Assembly (NCBI RefSeq): GCF_002242805.1 | Contig: NZ_MCGQ01000005.1 | Span: forward strand, 189,566-253,565 | Length of the DNA: 64,000 nt | Source of the DNA: Streptomyces diastatochromogenes | Lineage (GTDB): Bacteria; Actinomycetota; Actinomycetes; Streptomycetales; Streptomycetaceae | Reading direction: 5' to 3' | Shown here: in pieces, positions 38,977 to 47,933 of the stretch | How positions within the stretch are numbered: position 1 is the first letter of the stretch | Layout: the number at the start of each line of letters is the position of its first letter | Program-made: the position numbers and the translations under genes | Notes under the pieces: generated by a model | What the model saw: only the letters and a program-made list of their open reading frames with translations | The model's database searches: none | Told to the model about the DNA's origin: nothing

Positions 38977-39861
38977 ATGCACCTTGCCCCTCGCGCACTG
39001 CGCCGCGCGGTAGCCGCCGCCACCATAGCCCTGCTCGCCACCGCTGTCGGCTGTGCTCCGCAGCCCGAGGAGAAGGCGTCGGCCACCCCGTCCGGGTCCG
39101 CCCAGAAGAGCTGCGCCAAGGGCAAGTTGGCCACCCAGACGTCCGGGAAGCTGACGATCGCGACGGACGAGCCCGCGTACGAGCCGTGGTTCAAGGACGA
39201 CAAGCCCGCGAACGGCAAGGGCTTCGAGTCCGCGGTGGCCTACGCCGTGGCGAAGCAGCTGGGCTATGACAAGAGCGCCGTGGTCTGGCAGAGCGTGCCC
39301 TTCAACAAGGCGTTCGCGCCCGGCGTGAAGACGTTCGACTTCGACATCAACCAGGTGTCGATCAGCACGGAGCGCAAGAAGGCCGTGGACTTCTCCTCCG
39401 GTTACTACGACGTGCGCCAGGCCGTCATCGCGCTCAAGGGCAGCAAGGCCGCCAAGGCGACGAGCATCGCGGACCTGAAGAACCTCAAGCTGGGCGCCCA
39501 GGTGGGAACCACGAGCCTCGACTACATCACCGACGTGGTGAAGCCGAAGCAGGAGGCCGCCGTGTACGCCAAGAACGACCAGGCCAAGTCCGCGCTGAAG
39601 AACGGTCAGGTCGACGCCATCGTCGTCGACCTGCCGACCGCGTTCTACATCACCGCGGCCGAGGTGACGGACGCGAAGATCGTCGGCCAGTTCGAGAACC
39701 AGGGCGGCACGCCCGAGCAGTTCGGGCTCGTGCTCGACAAGGGCAGCGCGCTGACCTCGTGCGTGTCCGGCGCCGTGGACGCCCTGCGCAAGGACGGCAC
39801 GCTGGCGCGGATCGAGAAGCAGTGGCTCTCCGACGCCGTCGACGCACCGGTGCTCAAGTGA
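38977..39861 (+). CDS. Polar amino acid ABC transporter substrate-binding lipoprotein
   Basis: This 294-residue family 3 solute-binding protein has a lipoprotein signal with lipobox AVGC (Cys26). Ligand-loop features are ATDEPAYEPWF near residues 62-72, FDINQVSISTERKKAVDFS, and AQVGTTSLDYI. The family binds polar amino acids or opines on the outer face of the membrane. It is coupled to a permease (GTGA overlap) and an ATPase, a complete three-gene importer. The exact amino acid is not predictable. TTA-free codon use matches the neighbours. Confidence 0.92.
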   Translation: MHLAPRALRRAVAAATIALLATAVGCAPQPEEKASATPSGSAQKSCAKGKLATQTSGKLTIATDEPAYEPWFKDDKPANGKGFESAVAYAVAKQLGYDKSAVVWQSVPFNKAFAPGVKTFDFDINQVSISTERKKAVDFSSGYYDVRQAVIALKGSKAAKATSIADLKNLKLGAQVGTTSLDYITDVVKPKQEAAVYAKNDQAKSALKNGQVDAIVVDLPTAFYITAAEVTDAKIVGQFENQGGTPEQFGLVLDKGSALTSCVSGAVDALRKDGTLARIEKQWLSDAVDAPVLK

Positions 39862-40793
39862 CGGTCACCAAGGGTGAGTCCGCCCGGGAGGGGGCGGACG
39901 ACAAGGGTGACATGACCGGCGGCGCCGAGGACGGCGTCGTCGGCGACGGCTATGTGCCCTCCGAGCGGCGGCTGGAGCGCGAGCGCTACAAGCGGGCGCG
40001 CGCCCGCCGCGCCACGGCCATCGCGGCGCTCTCCACCCTGGTCACGGCCGCCGTGCTCTACCTGGTCGTCGTCAACGCGCCGGGCTGGCCGCGCACCAAG
40101 GAGACGTTCTTCAGCGCACAGTACGCGCGCGAGGCGTTCCCGAAGGTCCTCGAAGGCCTGTGGCTGAACGTCCGCCTACTGCTCATCTGCGGCGTCGCCG
40201 TGCTGGTCCTCGGCATGCTCATCGCCGTGGCCCGCACCCTGCGCGGCCCGGTGTTCTTCCCGCTGCGCGCGCTGGCGGCGGCGTACACCGACTTCTTCCG
40301 CGGTCTGCCGCTCATCATCAACTTGATGATCGTGGTGCTGGGCGTGCCCGCGCTGCGGCTGCAGGGCGTGACGGTGGATCCGGTGCTGCTGGGCGGTACG
40401 GCGCTGACGCTGACGTACTCGGCGTACGTGGCCGAGGTGTTCCGGGCCGGCATCGAGTCCATCCACCCCTCGCAGCGCGCCGCGGCCCGCTCGCTGGGCC
40501 TCACCAACCGGCAGGCCCTGCGCTATGTCGTGCTGCCCCAGGCGGTGCGCCGTCAGGTGCCGCCCCTGCTCAACGACCTGGTGTCGCTGCAGAAGGACAC
40601 CGGCCTGGTGTCGATCGGCGGTGCGGTGGACGCCGTACGGGCCGCCGACATCATCGTGGGCCGGAGCCTCAACTACACGCCGTACATCGTCGCGGGGCTG
40701 GTGTTCGTGGCGCTCACCATCCCGATGACCCGCTTCACGGACTGGGTGACCGCCAGGATGGACCGGCAGCGGGCCCAGGGAGGATCCATATGA
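39858..40793 (+). CDS. Polar amino acid ABC transporter permease (HisM/GlnP type)
   Basis: This 311-residue permease has a long charged cytoplasmic N-terminus (about residues 1-55, Glu/Arg/Lys-rich) before five or six membrane helices. The conserved HisMQ-family block YTDFFRGLPLIINLMIV and the EAA-like loop QRAAARSLGLTNRQALRYVV identify the family. The start is the GTG overlapping the binding-protein stop. Only one permease is present, so it should act as a homodimer. The stop overlaps the ATPase start (ATGA). Confidence 0.92.
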   Translation: MTVTKGESAREGADDKGDMTGGAEDGVVGDGYVPSERRLERERYKRARARRATAIAALSTLVTAAVLYLVVVNAPGWPRTKETFFSAQYAREAFPKVLEGLWLNVRLLLICGVAVLVLGMLIAVARTLRGPVFFPLRALAAAYTDFFRGLPLIINLMIVVLGVPALRLQGVTVDPVLLGGTALTLTYSAYVAEVFRAGIESIHPSQRAAARSLGLTNRQALRYVVLPQAVRRQVPPLLNDLVSLQKDTGLVSIGGAVDAVRAADIIVGRSLNYTPYIVAGLVFVALTIPMTRFTDWVTARMDRQRAQGGSI

Positions 40794-41542
40794 GCGACGC
40801 GCCTGTCCTGCGCATGGAGTCCGTCCGCAAGACCTTCGGCGGCTCGGTCGTGCTGCGGGACGTCGACCTGGAGGTCGCCCCGCATACCGTGACCGCGCTG
40901 ATCGGCGCCTCCGGCTCGGGCAAGTCCACGCTGCTGCGCTGCGCCAACCTCCTGGAGGAGATCGACGACGGAGCGATCTGGCTGGACAGCGAGGAGATCA
41001 CCGACCCGCGCGTCGACCAGGACGCGGTACGACGCCGTATCGGCGTGGTCTTCCAGGCGTACAACCTCTTCCCGCACATGACCGTGCTGGACAACATCAC
41101 GCTCGCCCCGCGCCGGGTGCACGGCGTCTCTCGCGCGGAGGCCGAGGAGCGGGCCGGGGAGCTGCTGGAGCGCCTCGGACTGGGCGGCAAGGCGGCTGCC
41201 TACCCGGACCGGTTGAGCGGCGGCCAGCAGCAGCGTGTGGCGATCGTACGGGCCCTCGCCGTACGGCCCCGGCTGCTGCTGCTCGACGAGATCACCGCCG
41301 CGCTGGACCCCGAACTCGTCGGCGAGGTACTGGAAGTGGTCCGTGGCCTGAAGGACGAGGGCATGACCATGGTGCTGGCGACGCACGAGATGGGCTTCGC
41401 CCGGGACGTCGCCGACCAGGTCTGTTTTCTGGACGGAGGGGTCGTGCTGGAGCGCGGCACCGCCGAGCAGGTCTTCGGCGACCCGCAGCAGGAGCGCACG
41501 CGGCGCTTCCTGCGACGGATCGTGGAGTCCGGCCGCCTGTAG
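40790..41542 (+). CDS. Polar amino acid ABC transporter ATP-binding protein (GlnQ type)
   Basis: This 250-residue ATPase has Walker A GASGSGKST at 39-47, Q-loop VFQAYNLFPHM, signature LSGGQQQRVAIVRAL and Walker B LLLLDEITAALD, followed by an H-loop in LATHEMGFARD, all typical of HisP/GlnQ. The usual DEPTSALD reads DEITAALD here, a variation seen in some actinobacterial homologues. It drives the permease encoded just upstream and completes the importer. The start has GGGAGG in front. Confidence 0.95.
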   Translation: MSDAPVLRMESVRKTFGGSVVLRDVDLEVAPHTVTALIGASGSGKSTLLRCANLLEEIDDGAIWLDSEEITDPRVDQDAVRRRIGVVFQAYNLFPHMTVLDNITLAPRRVHGVSRAEAEERAGELLERLGLGGKAAAYPDRLSGGQQQRVAIVRALAVRPRLLLLDEITAALDPELVGEVLEVVRGLKDEGMTMVLATHEMGFARDVADQVCFLDGGVVLERGTAEQVFGDPQQERTRRFLRRIVESGRL

Positions 41543-41552
41543 CCCGCGGAGG

Positions 41553-42026
41553 CTACGCGTCGGCCTGCGCCGCCCCCACCAGGGCGGCGACCCGCTCCAC
41601 GCCGAACACGTAGCCCTGCACGCCGCACCCCGCGATCACGCCGTCGGCGCGCAGCGAGACGTACGAGTGGTGCCGGAACGTCTCGCGCTGGTGGATGTTG
41701 GAGATGTGCACCTCCAGCACAGGCATGCCGTCGCAGGTGTTGAGCGCGTCCAGAATCGCGACCGACGTGTGGGAGTAGGCGCCGGGGTTGATGACGATCC
41801 CGCAGTGGGTGAGCCGCGCCTCGTGGATCCAGTCGACCAGCTCGCCCTCGTGGTTGGACTGCCGGAAGTCCACCGTGCCGCCGTGCGCCGCCGCTGCCTT
41901 GGCGCACATCGCCTCGACGTCGGCGAGCGTGTCCTTGCCGTAGATCTCGGGCTGGCGCTGGCCGAGGAGGTTCAGGTTGGGCCCGTTGAGGATCATGATC
42001 GGGGCGTTGGCCAGGGTGCGGGGCAC
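41553..42026 (-). CDS. aroQ: 3-dehydroquinate dehydratase, type II
   Basis: This 157-residue dodecameric-type enzyme dehydrates 3-dehydroquinate to 3-dehydroshikimate in the shikimate or quinate pathway. Conserved blocks are [19 protein letters not shown] (catalytic tyrosine near the end), [12 protein letters not shown] and [11 protein letters not shown]. The start is the GTG at 42026, directly preceded by GGAGGAACC. An upstream in-frame ATG would add about 38 unconserved residues. It is isolated from other aro genes and convergent with the ABC importer. A catabolic (quinate) or biosynthetic role cannot be decided. Confidence 0.95.
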   Translation of the reverse strand: MPRTLANAPIMILNGPNLNLLGQRQPEIYGKDTLADVEAMCAKAAAAHGGTVDFRQSNHEGELVDWIHEARLTHCGIVINPGAYSHTSVAILDALNTCDGMPVLEVHISNIHQRETFRHHSYVSLRADGVIAGCGVQGYVFGVERVAALVGAAQADA

Positions 42027-42202
42027 GGTTCCTCCGGTCCGTTCGGGGCGGTCTCTGCGACCGCTCGCTCGCACCCGGTCTATCACGGGGTGCCGCGCGG
42101 GCGAGGGGTCGCGTGCTCCGGCCGCCTCGGCGCGCGCCACGACTCGTTGATCACCTCCGCACGCCCCCGTAACCCTTGATCACGGTGGGTAGTTGACGCG
42201 GC

Positions 42203-43507
42203 ATGCACGATGTACGGGCTGTAAGGGCCCCTTCCATGCCACGGCTCGCGGCCGCTTCGCTCGCCGGGACCGCGATCGAGTTCTACGACTTCTTCGTCTA
42301 CGGGACAGCGGCGGCCCTGGTCCTGGGACCCCTGTTCTTCCCGACGTTCCCGCCGGTGGCGGGGACGCTGGCGGCGTTCGTGACGTTCGGGGTGGGGTTC
42401 GTGGCCCGGCCGCTGGGCTCGGTGCTGTTCGGGCACCTCGGTGACCGGCACGGACGGCGGCCGGTGCTGGTCGCCTCCCTGCTGCTGACCGGCGCTTCGA
42501 CGGTCGCGGTCGGGTGCGTGCCGACGTACGGATCCATCGGCGTGGCCGCCCCGGTGCTGCTGCTCGTCCTGCGCTTCCTTCAGGGGCTGGGGCTCGGCGG
42601 TGAGTGGGGCGGGGCGGTGCTGCTGACCGCCGAGCACGCGCCCGCGGAGCGGCGCGCCCTGTGGTCGAGCTTCCCTCAGGTGGGGCCCGCGTTCGGCTTC
42701 GTGCTCGCCAACGGGGTGATGCTCGCACTGTCGGCGGCGCTGTCCGACGCGCAGTTCGCGCAATGGGGGTGGCGGGTTCCGTTCTGGGCGGCCGGCGTGC
42801 TGGCTCTGGCCGGGCTGTGGCTGCGGTCGTCGCTCACCGAGACTCCCGGGTTCCTGGAGATCGACGACCACGCGCGCGTGCCGATCTTCGAGGTCGTACG
42901 GCACCACGGACGGCTGGTGCTGCTGACGGCCGGGGCGCTGGCCGTCGGGTACGCGGTGTTCTACGCGGTGACGACGTGGTCGCTGGCGTACGCGACGGAA
43001 CGGCTCGGGGTGAGCCGTACCGTCATGCTGACGTGCGTCATGGCCGCCGTGGTGGTGAAGGGGGCGCTCACGGCCCCCATGGCGCTGCTGGGCGACCGCT
43101 ACGGGCGCCGGCCGATGTGCCTGGCGGGCTGCACGGCATGCGCCCTGTGGATGCTGCCGATGGTCGCGCTGCTGGCGACGGGCGAGCCGTTGCTGATGTT
43201 CCTCGGCATCCTGGGCGCGCTGGTCGCCTTCGTCATCATGTTCTCGGTGATCGCCGCGTATCTGCCGGAGCTGTACGAGGCGCGGGTGCGCTGCACGGGG
43301 GCCGCGGTCGGCTACAACCTCGGCGGGGTCCTGGGCGGCGCGCTCACCCCGATCGTGGCGACGGCGCTGGCGGAGCACGGCGGGCGCGTCCCGTGGGGCG
43401 TGGGCGTGTATCTGACCGGGATCGCCCTGCTGAGCCTGGGCTGCTTCGCGCTGCTGCCGGAGACGCGGCCGGTACCCGTGCCCGCGGTCGAGCCGGCCAC
43501 GAGCTGA
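42203..43507 (+). CDS. MHS-family MFS metabolite:proton symporter
   Basis: This 434-residue permease has 12 predicted membrane helices. The MHS-family start (AAASLAGTAIEFYDFFVYGTAAAL), the loop 2-3 motif GHLGDRHGRRPVL and the loop 8-9 counterpart GDRYGRRPMCL identify the family, which moves organic acids, shikimate, proline or betaines with protons. Two in-frame ATGs (42203 and 42236) are possible; the first is given, and neither has a clear ribosome site. It is divergent from aroQ, so transport of a shikimate- or quinate-type acid is conceivable but unproved. Confidence 0.88.
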   Translation: MHDVRAVRAPSMPRLAAASLAGTAIEFYDFFVYGTAAALVLGPLFFPTFPPVAGTLAAFVTFGVGFVARPLGSVLFGHLGDRHGRRPVLVASLLLTGASTVAVGCVPTYGSIGVAAPVLLLVLRFLQGLGLGGEWGGAVLLTAEHAPAERRALWSSFPQVGPAFGFVLANGVMLALSAALSDAQFAQWGWRVPFWAAGVLALAGLWLRSSLTETPGFLEIDDHARVPIFEVVRHHGRLVLLTAGALAVGYAVFYAVTTWSLAYATERLGVSRTVMLTCVMAAVVVKGALTAPMALLGDRYGRRPMCLAGCTACALWMLPMVALLATGEPLLMFLGILGALVAFVIMFSVIAAYLPELYEARVRCTGAAVGYNLGGVLGGALTPIVATALAEHGGRVPWGVGVYLTGIALLSLGCFALLPETRPVPVPAVEPATS

Positions 43508-43521
43508 CCGGGCCGACCACG

Positions 43522-44622
43522 CTACGGATTGATCGCCAGCTCCAGGTAGGCCGCGAACAGCACCAGGTGCACGCCGCCCTGCAGGGGTGTGGCCCGGCCC
43601 GGCACCACCGTCAGGGAGCTGACGACAACGGTCAGTGCGAGCAGCAGCATGTGCGTCGGGCCGAGACCGAGGACGAGCGGTCCGGACAGCCAGATGGAGG
43701 CGAGGGCGACGGCGGGGATGGTCAGGCCGATGCTGGCCATGGCCGAGCCGAGCGCGAGGTTGAGGCTGGTCTGCACCCGGTCGCGGCGGGCGGAGCGCAG
43801 CGCGGCGATCGTCTCGGGCAGCAGGACGAGCAGGGCGATGATCACACCGACGACCGCTTGGTTCAGGCCGGCCGCCTCCACACCGGACTCGATGGTGGGC
43901 GACACACCCTTCGCCAGGCCCACCACGCCGACCAGGGCGAGGCCGAGCACGCCGAGGCTGGTCCAGGCGGCGCGCACGGAGGGGGGCGCGGCATGGTCGT
44001 CGCTGGTGATGATCTCGCCCTGCCGGGTGATCGGCAGGAAGTAGTCGCGGTGCCGCACGGTCTGGGTGGCCACGAACAGGCCGTAGAGGATCAGTGAGGA
44101 CAGCGCGGCGAACGTCAGCTGCACGGTGGAGAACTCGGGGCCCGGCTTGCTGGTGGTGAACGTCGGCAGCACCAGGCTGAGCGTGGCCAGGGTCGCCACG
44201 GTCGCCAGGGCGGCGCCGGTGCCCTCGGGGTTGAAGACCGCGGTCCCGTGGCGCAGGGAGGCGACGAGGAGACAGAGCCCGACGATGCCGTTGCAGGTGA
44301 TCATCACGGCAGCGAAGACGGTGTCGCGGGCCAGGGTGGCACTCTTGTCGCCGCCGTCGACCATGAGGGTGACGATCAGGGCCACCTCGATGACGGTGAC
44401 GGCGATGGCCAGCACCAGGGAGCCGAAGGGTTCACCGACGCGGTGGGCGACCACCTCGGCGTGGTGCACCGCTGCGAGGACGGACCCCGCGAGGACCAGC
44501 GTCACCACCGCGACGACCGCGCCGGGAAGACTACGGCCCCAGGTGAAGATCAGCAGGACGACCGCGACCACCGGCACGAGGAGCGTCCACTGGGTGGTGA
44601 GCGACCTGAGCCGAGTGATCAT
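43522..44622 (-). CDS. ChaA/CAX-type cation:proton antiporter
   Basis: This 366-residue membrane protein has about 11 hydrophobic segments and the two Glu-containing alpha repeats of the CaCA superfamily (AIAVTVIEVALIVTLM near residues 72-87 and LLVLLPETIAALRSARRDR near 242-260). It should export Ca2+ or Na+/K+ in exchange for protons. It lies next to terC in the same direction, separated by a tandem hairpin repeat, so two metal or cation transport genes are adjacent. CACGAT sits 6 bases before the ATG, possibly another leaderless start. Confidence 0.88.
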   Translation of the reverse strand: MITRLRSLTTQWTLLVPVVAVVLLIFTWGRSLPGAVVAVVTLVLAGSVLAAVHHAEVVAHRVGEPFGSLVLAIAVTVIEVALIVTLMVDGGDKSATLARDTVFAAVMITCNGIVGLCLLVASLRHGTAVFNPEGTGAALATVATLATLSLVLPTFTTSKPGPEFSTVQLTFAALSSLILYGLFVATQTVRHRDYFLPITRQGEIITSDDHAAPPSVRAAWTSLGVLGLALVGVVGLAKGVSPTIESGVEAAGLNQAVVGVIIALLVLLPETIAALRSARRDRVQTSLNLALGSAMASIGLTIPAVALASIWLSGPLVLGLGPTHMLLLALTVVVSSLTVVPGRATPLQGGVHLVLFAAYLELAINP

Positions 44623-44683
44623 GCAGCGATCGTGGCAGACACGTACAGGGTTCGCATTCCGTTCTTTTCGGATCCCTTCTCAT

Positions 44684-44727
44684 CCTTTCCGGTGCGGGGC
44701 ACCAGCCTTTCCGGTGCGGGGCACCAG
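44684..44727. repeat. Perfect tandem duplication of a 22-bp hairpin unit
   Basis: CCTTTCCGGTGCGGGGCACC plus AG occurs twice in direct succession (44684-44705 and 44706-44727). Each unit contains the small hairpin GGTGC-GGG-GCACC. It lies just downstream of terC and upstream of the antiporter gene and may act as a double terminator. Confidence 0.85.
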
Positions 44728-44782
44728 CGCCGGTACGGCCGGCGCCCCGCAGGTCGGGTGATGGTTCTCGCGTCCCCTGCCG

Positions 44783-45784
44783 TCAGGCGTCGACGCTGTC
44801 CTTCGGGGCGCCCTCGCTCCCGCCGCGCACCGCCTCGGCGGCCGCCTGCTTCCTGGAGGCCATCAGGCTGGTGATGGTGGTGACGACCAGGACGGCACAG
44901 ATCACGCCGAGCGAGATCGGGATGCTGATCTCGGGGACGTGGACCCCGGACTCGTGCAGCGCGTGCAGGACCAGCTTCACGCCGATGAAGCCGAGGATGA
45001 TCGACAGGCCGTACGACAGGTGGACCAGCTTCCTGAGCAGACCACCGATGAGGAAGTACAGCTGGCGCAGACCCATGAGGGCGAAGGCGTTGGCGGTGAA
45101 GACGATGTACGGATCCTGAGTCAGGCCGAAGATCGCGGGGATGGAGTCCAGCGCGAACAGCACGTCGGTGGTGCCGATGGCGAGCATCACGACCAGCATC
45201 GGGGTCATGACCCGCTTGCCGTTCTGCTGGATCCAGAGCTTGGTGCCGTGGTACCGGTCGGCCACGCCGAACCGGCGCTCCGCGGCCTTCAGCAGCTTGT
45301 TCTCCTCGTACTCCTCGTCCTCTTCGTCGGCGCGGGCCTCCTGGATGAGCTTCCAGGCGGTCCAGATCAGGAAGGCGCCGAAGAGGTAGAAGACCCAGGA
45401 GAAGCTGGCGAGGATCGCGGCTCCGGCCGCGATGAAGATGGCCCGCAGGACCAGGGCTATGAGGACACCGACGAGCAGGACTCGCTGCTGATACTGCGAG
45501 GGCACTGCGAACTTCGCCATGATCAGGACGAAGACGAAGAGGTTGTCGACGCTCAGCGACTTCTCGGTGATGAAGCCGGCGAAGAACTCACCGGCCGGCC
45601 GGCCACCACCGAAGACCAGCAGACCGAGGCCGAAGAGTCCGGCCAGGGCGATCCAGACGACGGTCCAGATGCCGGCTTCCTTGATCGACACGTCGTGGGG
45701 CTTGCGGCCGATGAAGAAATCGACCGCGATCAGGGCGGCGAGACCCAGAATGGTCAGGACCCACAGGGTCACAGAGACTTCCAC
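44783..45784 (-). CDS. terC: TerC/Alx family membrane protein, probable Mn2+ exporter
   Basis: This 333-residue integral membrane protein has about nine helices. The acidic membrane motifs of the TerC family are present: AVDFFIGRK near the start, EKSLSVDNLFVF and GTTDVLFALDSIPA. TerC/Alx/MeeY proteins export manganese and some support exoenzyme metalation. The GTG at 45784 is chosen because VEVSVTLWVLTI matches the family start and GGAGG lies 4 bases upstream. The leader has the marks of a yybP-ykoY Mn2+ riboswitch. It clusters with two TerD-domain genes. Confidence 0.93.
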   Translation of the reverse strand: MEVSVTLWVLTILGLAALIAVDFFIGRKPHDVSIKEAGIWTVVWIALAGLFGLGLLVFGGGRPAGEFFAGFITEKSLSVDNLFVFVLIMAKFAVPSQYQQRVLLVGVLIALVLRAIFIAAGAAILASFSWVFYLFGAFLIWTAWKLIQEARADEEDEEYEENKLLKAAERRFGVADRYHGTKLWIQQNGKRVMTPMLVVMLAIGTTDVLFALDSIPAIFGLTQDPYIVFTANAFALMGLRQLYFLIGGLLRKLVHLSYGLSIILGFIGVKLVLHALHESGVHVPEISIPISLGVICAVLVVTTITSLMASRKQAAAEAVRGGSEGAPKDSVDA

Positions 45785-45788
45785 TGCA

Positions 45789-45927
45789 CCTCCGGCATTA
45801 CGTAACGGCAAACACTTTCAGCGTTGTCGCTGCCGGAGGTCTCTTCCACCCGCGATGGGCCGACGCCCCGGGATCCACATCGATCCGTATTGACGGGTGC
45901 GCCGCAGTCAGGGAGTACTCCCCTCCG
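45789..45927 (-). ncRNA. yybP-ykoY-like Mn2+ riboswitch in the terC leader
   Basis: Reading toward terC, CGGAGG (45927-45922) begins the aptamer and overlaps the class motif GGGGAGTA (45923-45916). About 80 bases later CCTCCG (45839-45834) closes stem P1. The same strand extended, CCTCCGGCA (45839-45831), is perfectly complementary to TGCCGGAGG (45797-45789), which contains the terC ribosome site. P1 and the sequestering hairpin are mutually exclusive, so ligand binding would free translation. The downstream TerC gene is the classic partner. Internal P2/P3 pairings were not fully traced. Confidence 0.75.
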
Positions 45928-46008
45928 TTGGGAAGACAGTACCCCAATCACCAAGGAAAGGTAAAGTCATTAGTAAAAGAAACACCAAATGCACAGCTCA
46001 GATGCCTT

Positions 46009-47883
46009 TTACCGATGCTTGGTGCGGGCTGTGGTGACCTCGGTGAGCACCTGCTGCAGGATCCCGCTGCCGGGCGGAACGAGCGAGGGCTCGTACGTCC
46101 AGGCGTGGCCGACCCAGGGATCGGCGAGGTGGTCGTCGGGCACGGGGGTTAGTCGCATGAGCGAACGCCACAGCGGGTCGAGCAACGGGCCGTAGGCCTC
46201 GGCGTCCGCACGATCCGCGACCATCAGCAGGTGCACCCCGACGGCCGGGCCCTCGTCGGCGAGATAGCGCAGCCGGGTCACCGCCCGGTCGTCGAAACCG
46301 TGCGGGAAGTCGTTGACGATCAGCAGCTGCTGGGCGGTGTCGACGTCGGGTGGCAGCGATTCGGCAGCGCCGCCGCGAACCGCCATCTGCGTCAGGTCGA
46401 CACGGCGGGTGAGCCGCTCCAGCATGTCCGCCACGCCGGCCGCCCCGCTCGCGGGCGGCGCCACCGCCCCCGCCCGCGTCAGCGGCAGGAGTGCCTGGGC
46501 CCCGGCACCGGCCGGGTCGACGACCTGCACGGCGAACTCCCCCGCCGGGTGGACGGCGAGCAGCCGGACCGCGAGCGCCACTGCGGCGTCCAGGGCGAGC
46601 CGGCGTGCCTCGTCAGAGTCCAGGAAGGTGTCGTCGGGTCCTGCCACAGGGCCGCTGTCGATCCACAGGCCCCGCTCCAGCGGCAGCCTGACCAGCAGGG
46701 GAATGCGCAGCGGGACGCTTTCGGGCAGGTGGAGATCACCGAGCCGCACGGCCAGCGGCGGCTCGTCCGGCACGCGGTAGCCGTGCCAGACGGGGTTGTC
46801 CCAGCGGGCGTACGCCGGCGGGAGCGCGGGCTCGACGACCTCGGACTCGGCGGTGAGCTGGGCGAGGTCCCGGTCGAAGGCAGCCTGAGCCTGGTCGACC
46901 AGCTGGGAGTACCGGGCATGGGCCGTCTCGCGCGCGGCATCACCCGCCGTACCGAGCCGGCTGCGCGGGTCGGCGAGGACCTGGTCGAGTTCCTTCTCCA
47001 GACGGGAGCCGGCGAAGTCGACCGCGCTGCGGTACGCGGCCGTGGTGCGGGCCAGATCCTCGAACATGCCCCAGACCTGGTTGTACAGCCGCTCCTCCAT
47101 CGACCAGCCCACCGCGTCACCCGCCACGGGCTGGGGAGGCCGGCCCTCCGGTGCCGGGGACGCCGAGGGCGGCGGCGGGGCCGTGTGGGCACGGCGGTCG
47201 GGGTGGGTGTAGTCGATCGGGCCACTTGGGGTCCGCGCGCCCTGCGGGTCCTGGGTGTCGTACGACTGGGTCGGCTGTGGTGCCGAGGAGCCGGCGGTGT
47301 CCTGAGGCTGTGGCACCGGTATCGCGCGGGCGAGGCTTCGGGACACCGCCTCCTGCACGTCCGCCGCGAGTGCTTCGGCCCGGGGCAGGCCCTGGTCGGT
47401 GAGGAGGGCGGCGAGGCCGCCGGCGTAGCCCTGGCCGACCGCGCGGACCTTCCAGGCACCCTGCCGGCGGTACAACTCCAGGGCGACGACGGCCGACTCG
47501 GCGTCCAGGTCGGTGAGGGTGAAGCGAACGATCTCGGCGCCGTCGAGGCCGGTGACCGACGTCCGCGGGGCGGCGACCGCACCGAACCGGAGCGCGCCTC
47601 CCGGCTGCGTGGGCAGGGCCAGCAGCACGGTGAGGCGGTGGACCGCCTCGGGCAGGGCGGCCAGGTCGACGGCGAGACGGTGGTCAGCGGCGGCCTGCCC
47701 GGACACCTCGATTCCGGGCAGCGTGGGGGCGCCGGGGTGAGCCACCCACTCGGCGCCGTGCACCGTGCCGTGCTCGTCGCCGAGCGTGGCTCCCGCCAGG
47801 ACCGGCACCCCGGCAGAGATCCGGATCTCCAGCCGGTCCTGCGACAGCGGGTGGTTCTGCCCCCGCACCAGCTCGGCCGTCAT
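46009..47883 (-). CDS. TerD domain protein fused to a degenerate FtsK-like ATPase domain
   Basis: This 624-residue cytoplasmic protein starts with a TerD domain (about residues 1-185; DRLEIRISAGVPVLAGATL, RFTLTDLDAESAVVALELYRR). A Pro/Thr-rich linker (190-250) and a helical region (255-345) follow. The C-terminal domain resembles FtsK/HerA motor cores: RIPLLVRLPLERGLWIDSGP precedes a helix and FAVQVVDPAG, then QQLLIVNDFPHGFDD (Asn524-Asp525) sits where Walker B would be, and GPAVGVHLLMVADR resembles the next strand. No GxxxxGKS/T P-loop is present, so ATP hydrolysis is unlikely. It lies between terC and terD in one direction. The TerD part is firm and the FtsK relation is my inference. Confidence 0.8.
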   Translation of the reverse strand: MTAELVRGQNHPLSQDRLEIRISAGVPVLAGATLGDEHGTVHGAEWVAHPGAPTLPGIEVSGQAAADHRLAVDLAALPEAVHRLTVLLALPTQPGGALRFGAVAAPRTSVTGLDGAEIVRFTLTDLDAESAVVALELYRRQGAWKVRAVGQGYAGGLAALLTDQGLPRAEALAADVQEAVSRSLARAIPVPQPQDTAGSSAPQPTQSYDTQDPQGARTPSGPIDYTHPDRRAHTAPPPPSASPAPEGRPPQPVAGDAVGWSMEERLYNQVWGMFEDLARTTAAYRSAVDFAGSRLEKELDQVLADPRSRLGTAGDAARETAHARYSQLVDQAQAAFDRDLAQLTAESEVVEPALPPAYARWDNPVWHGYRVPDEPPLAVRLGDLHLPESVPLRIPLLVRLPLERGLWIDSGPVAGPDDTFLDSDEARRLALDAAVALAVRLLAVHPAGEFAVQVVDPAGAGAQALLPLTRAGAVAPPASGAAGVADMLERLTRRVDLTQMAVRGGAAESLPPDVDTAQQLLIVNDFPHGFDDRAVTRLRYLADEGPAVGVHLLMVADRADAEAYGPLLDPLWRSLMRLTPVPDDHLADPWVGHAWTYEPSLVPPGSGILQQVLTEVTTARTKHR

Positions 47884-47933
47884 CGCCGACGCCCCCCTGT
47901 GTCGTGTTGTCGTGCGCGCCGCGTCGGGCGGTC

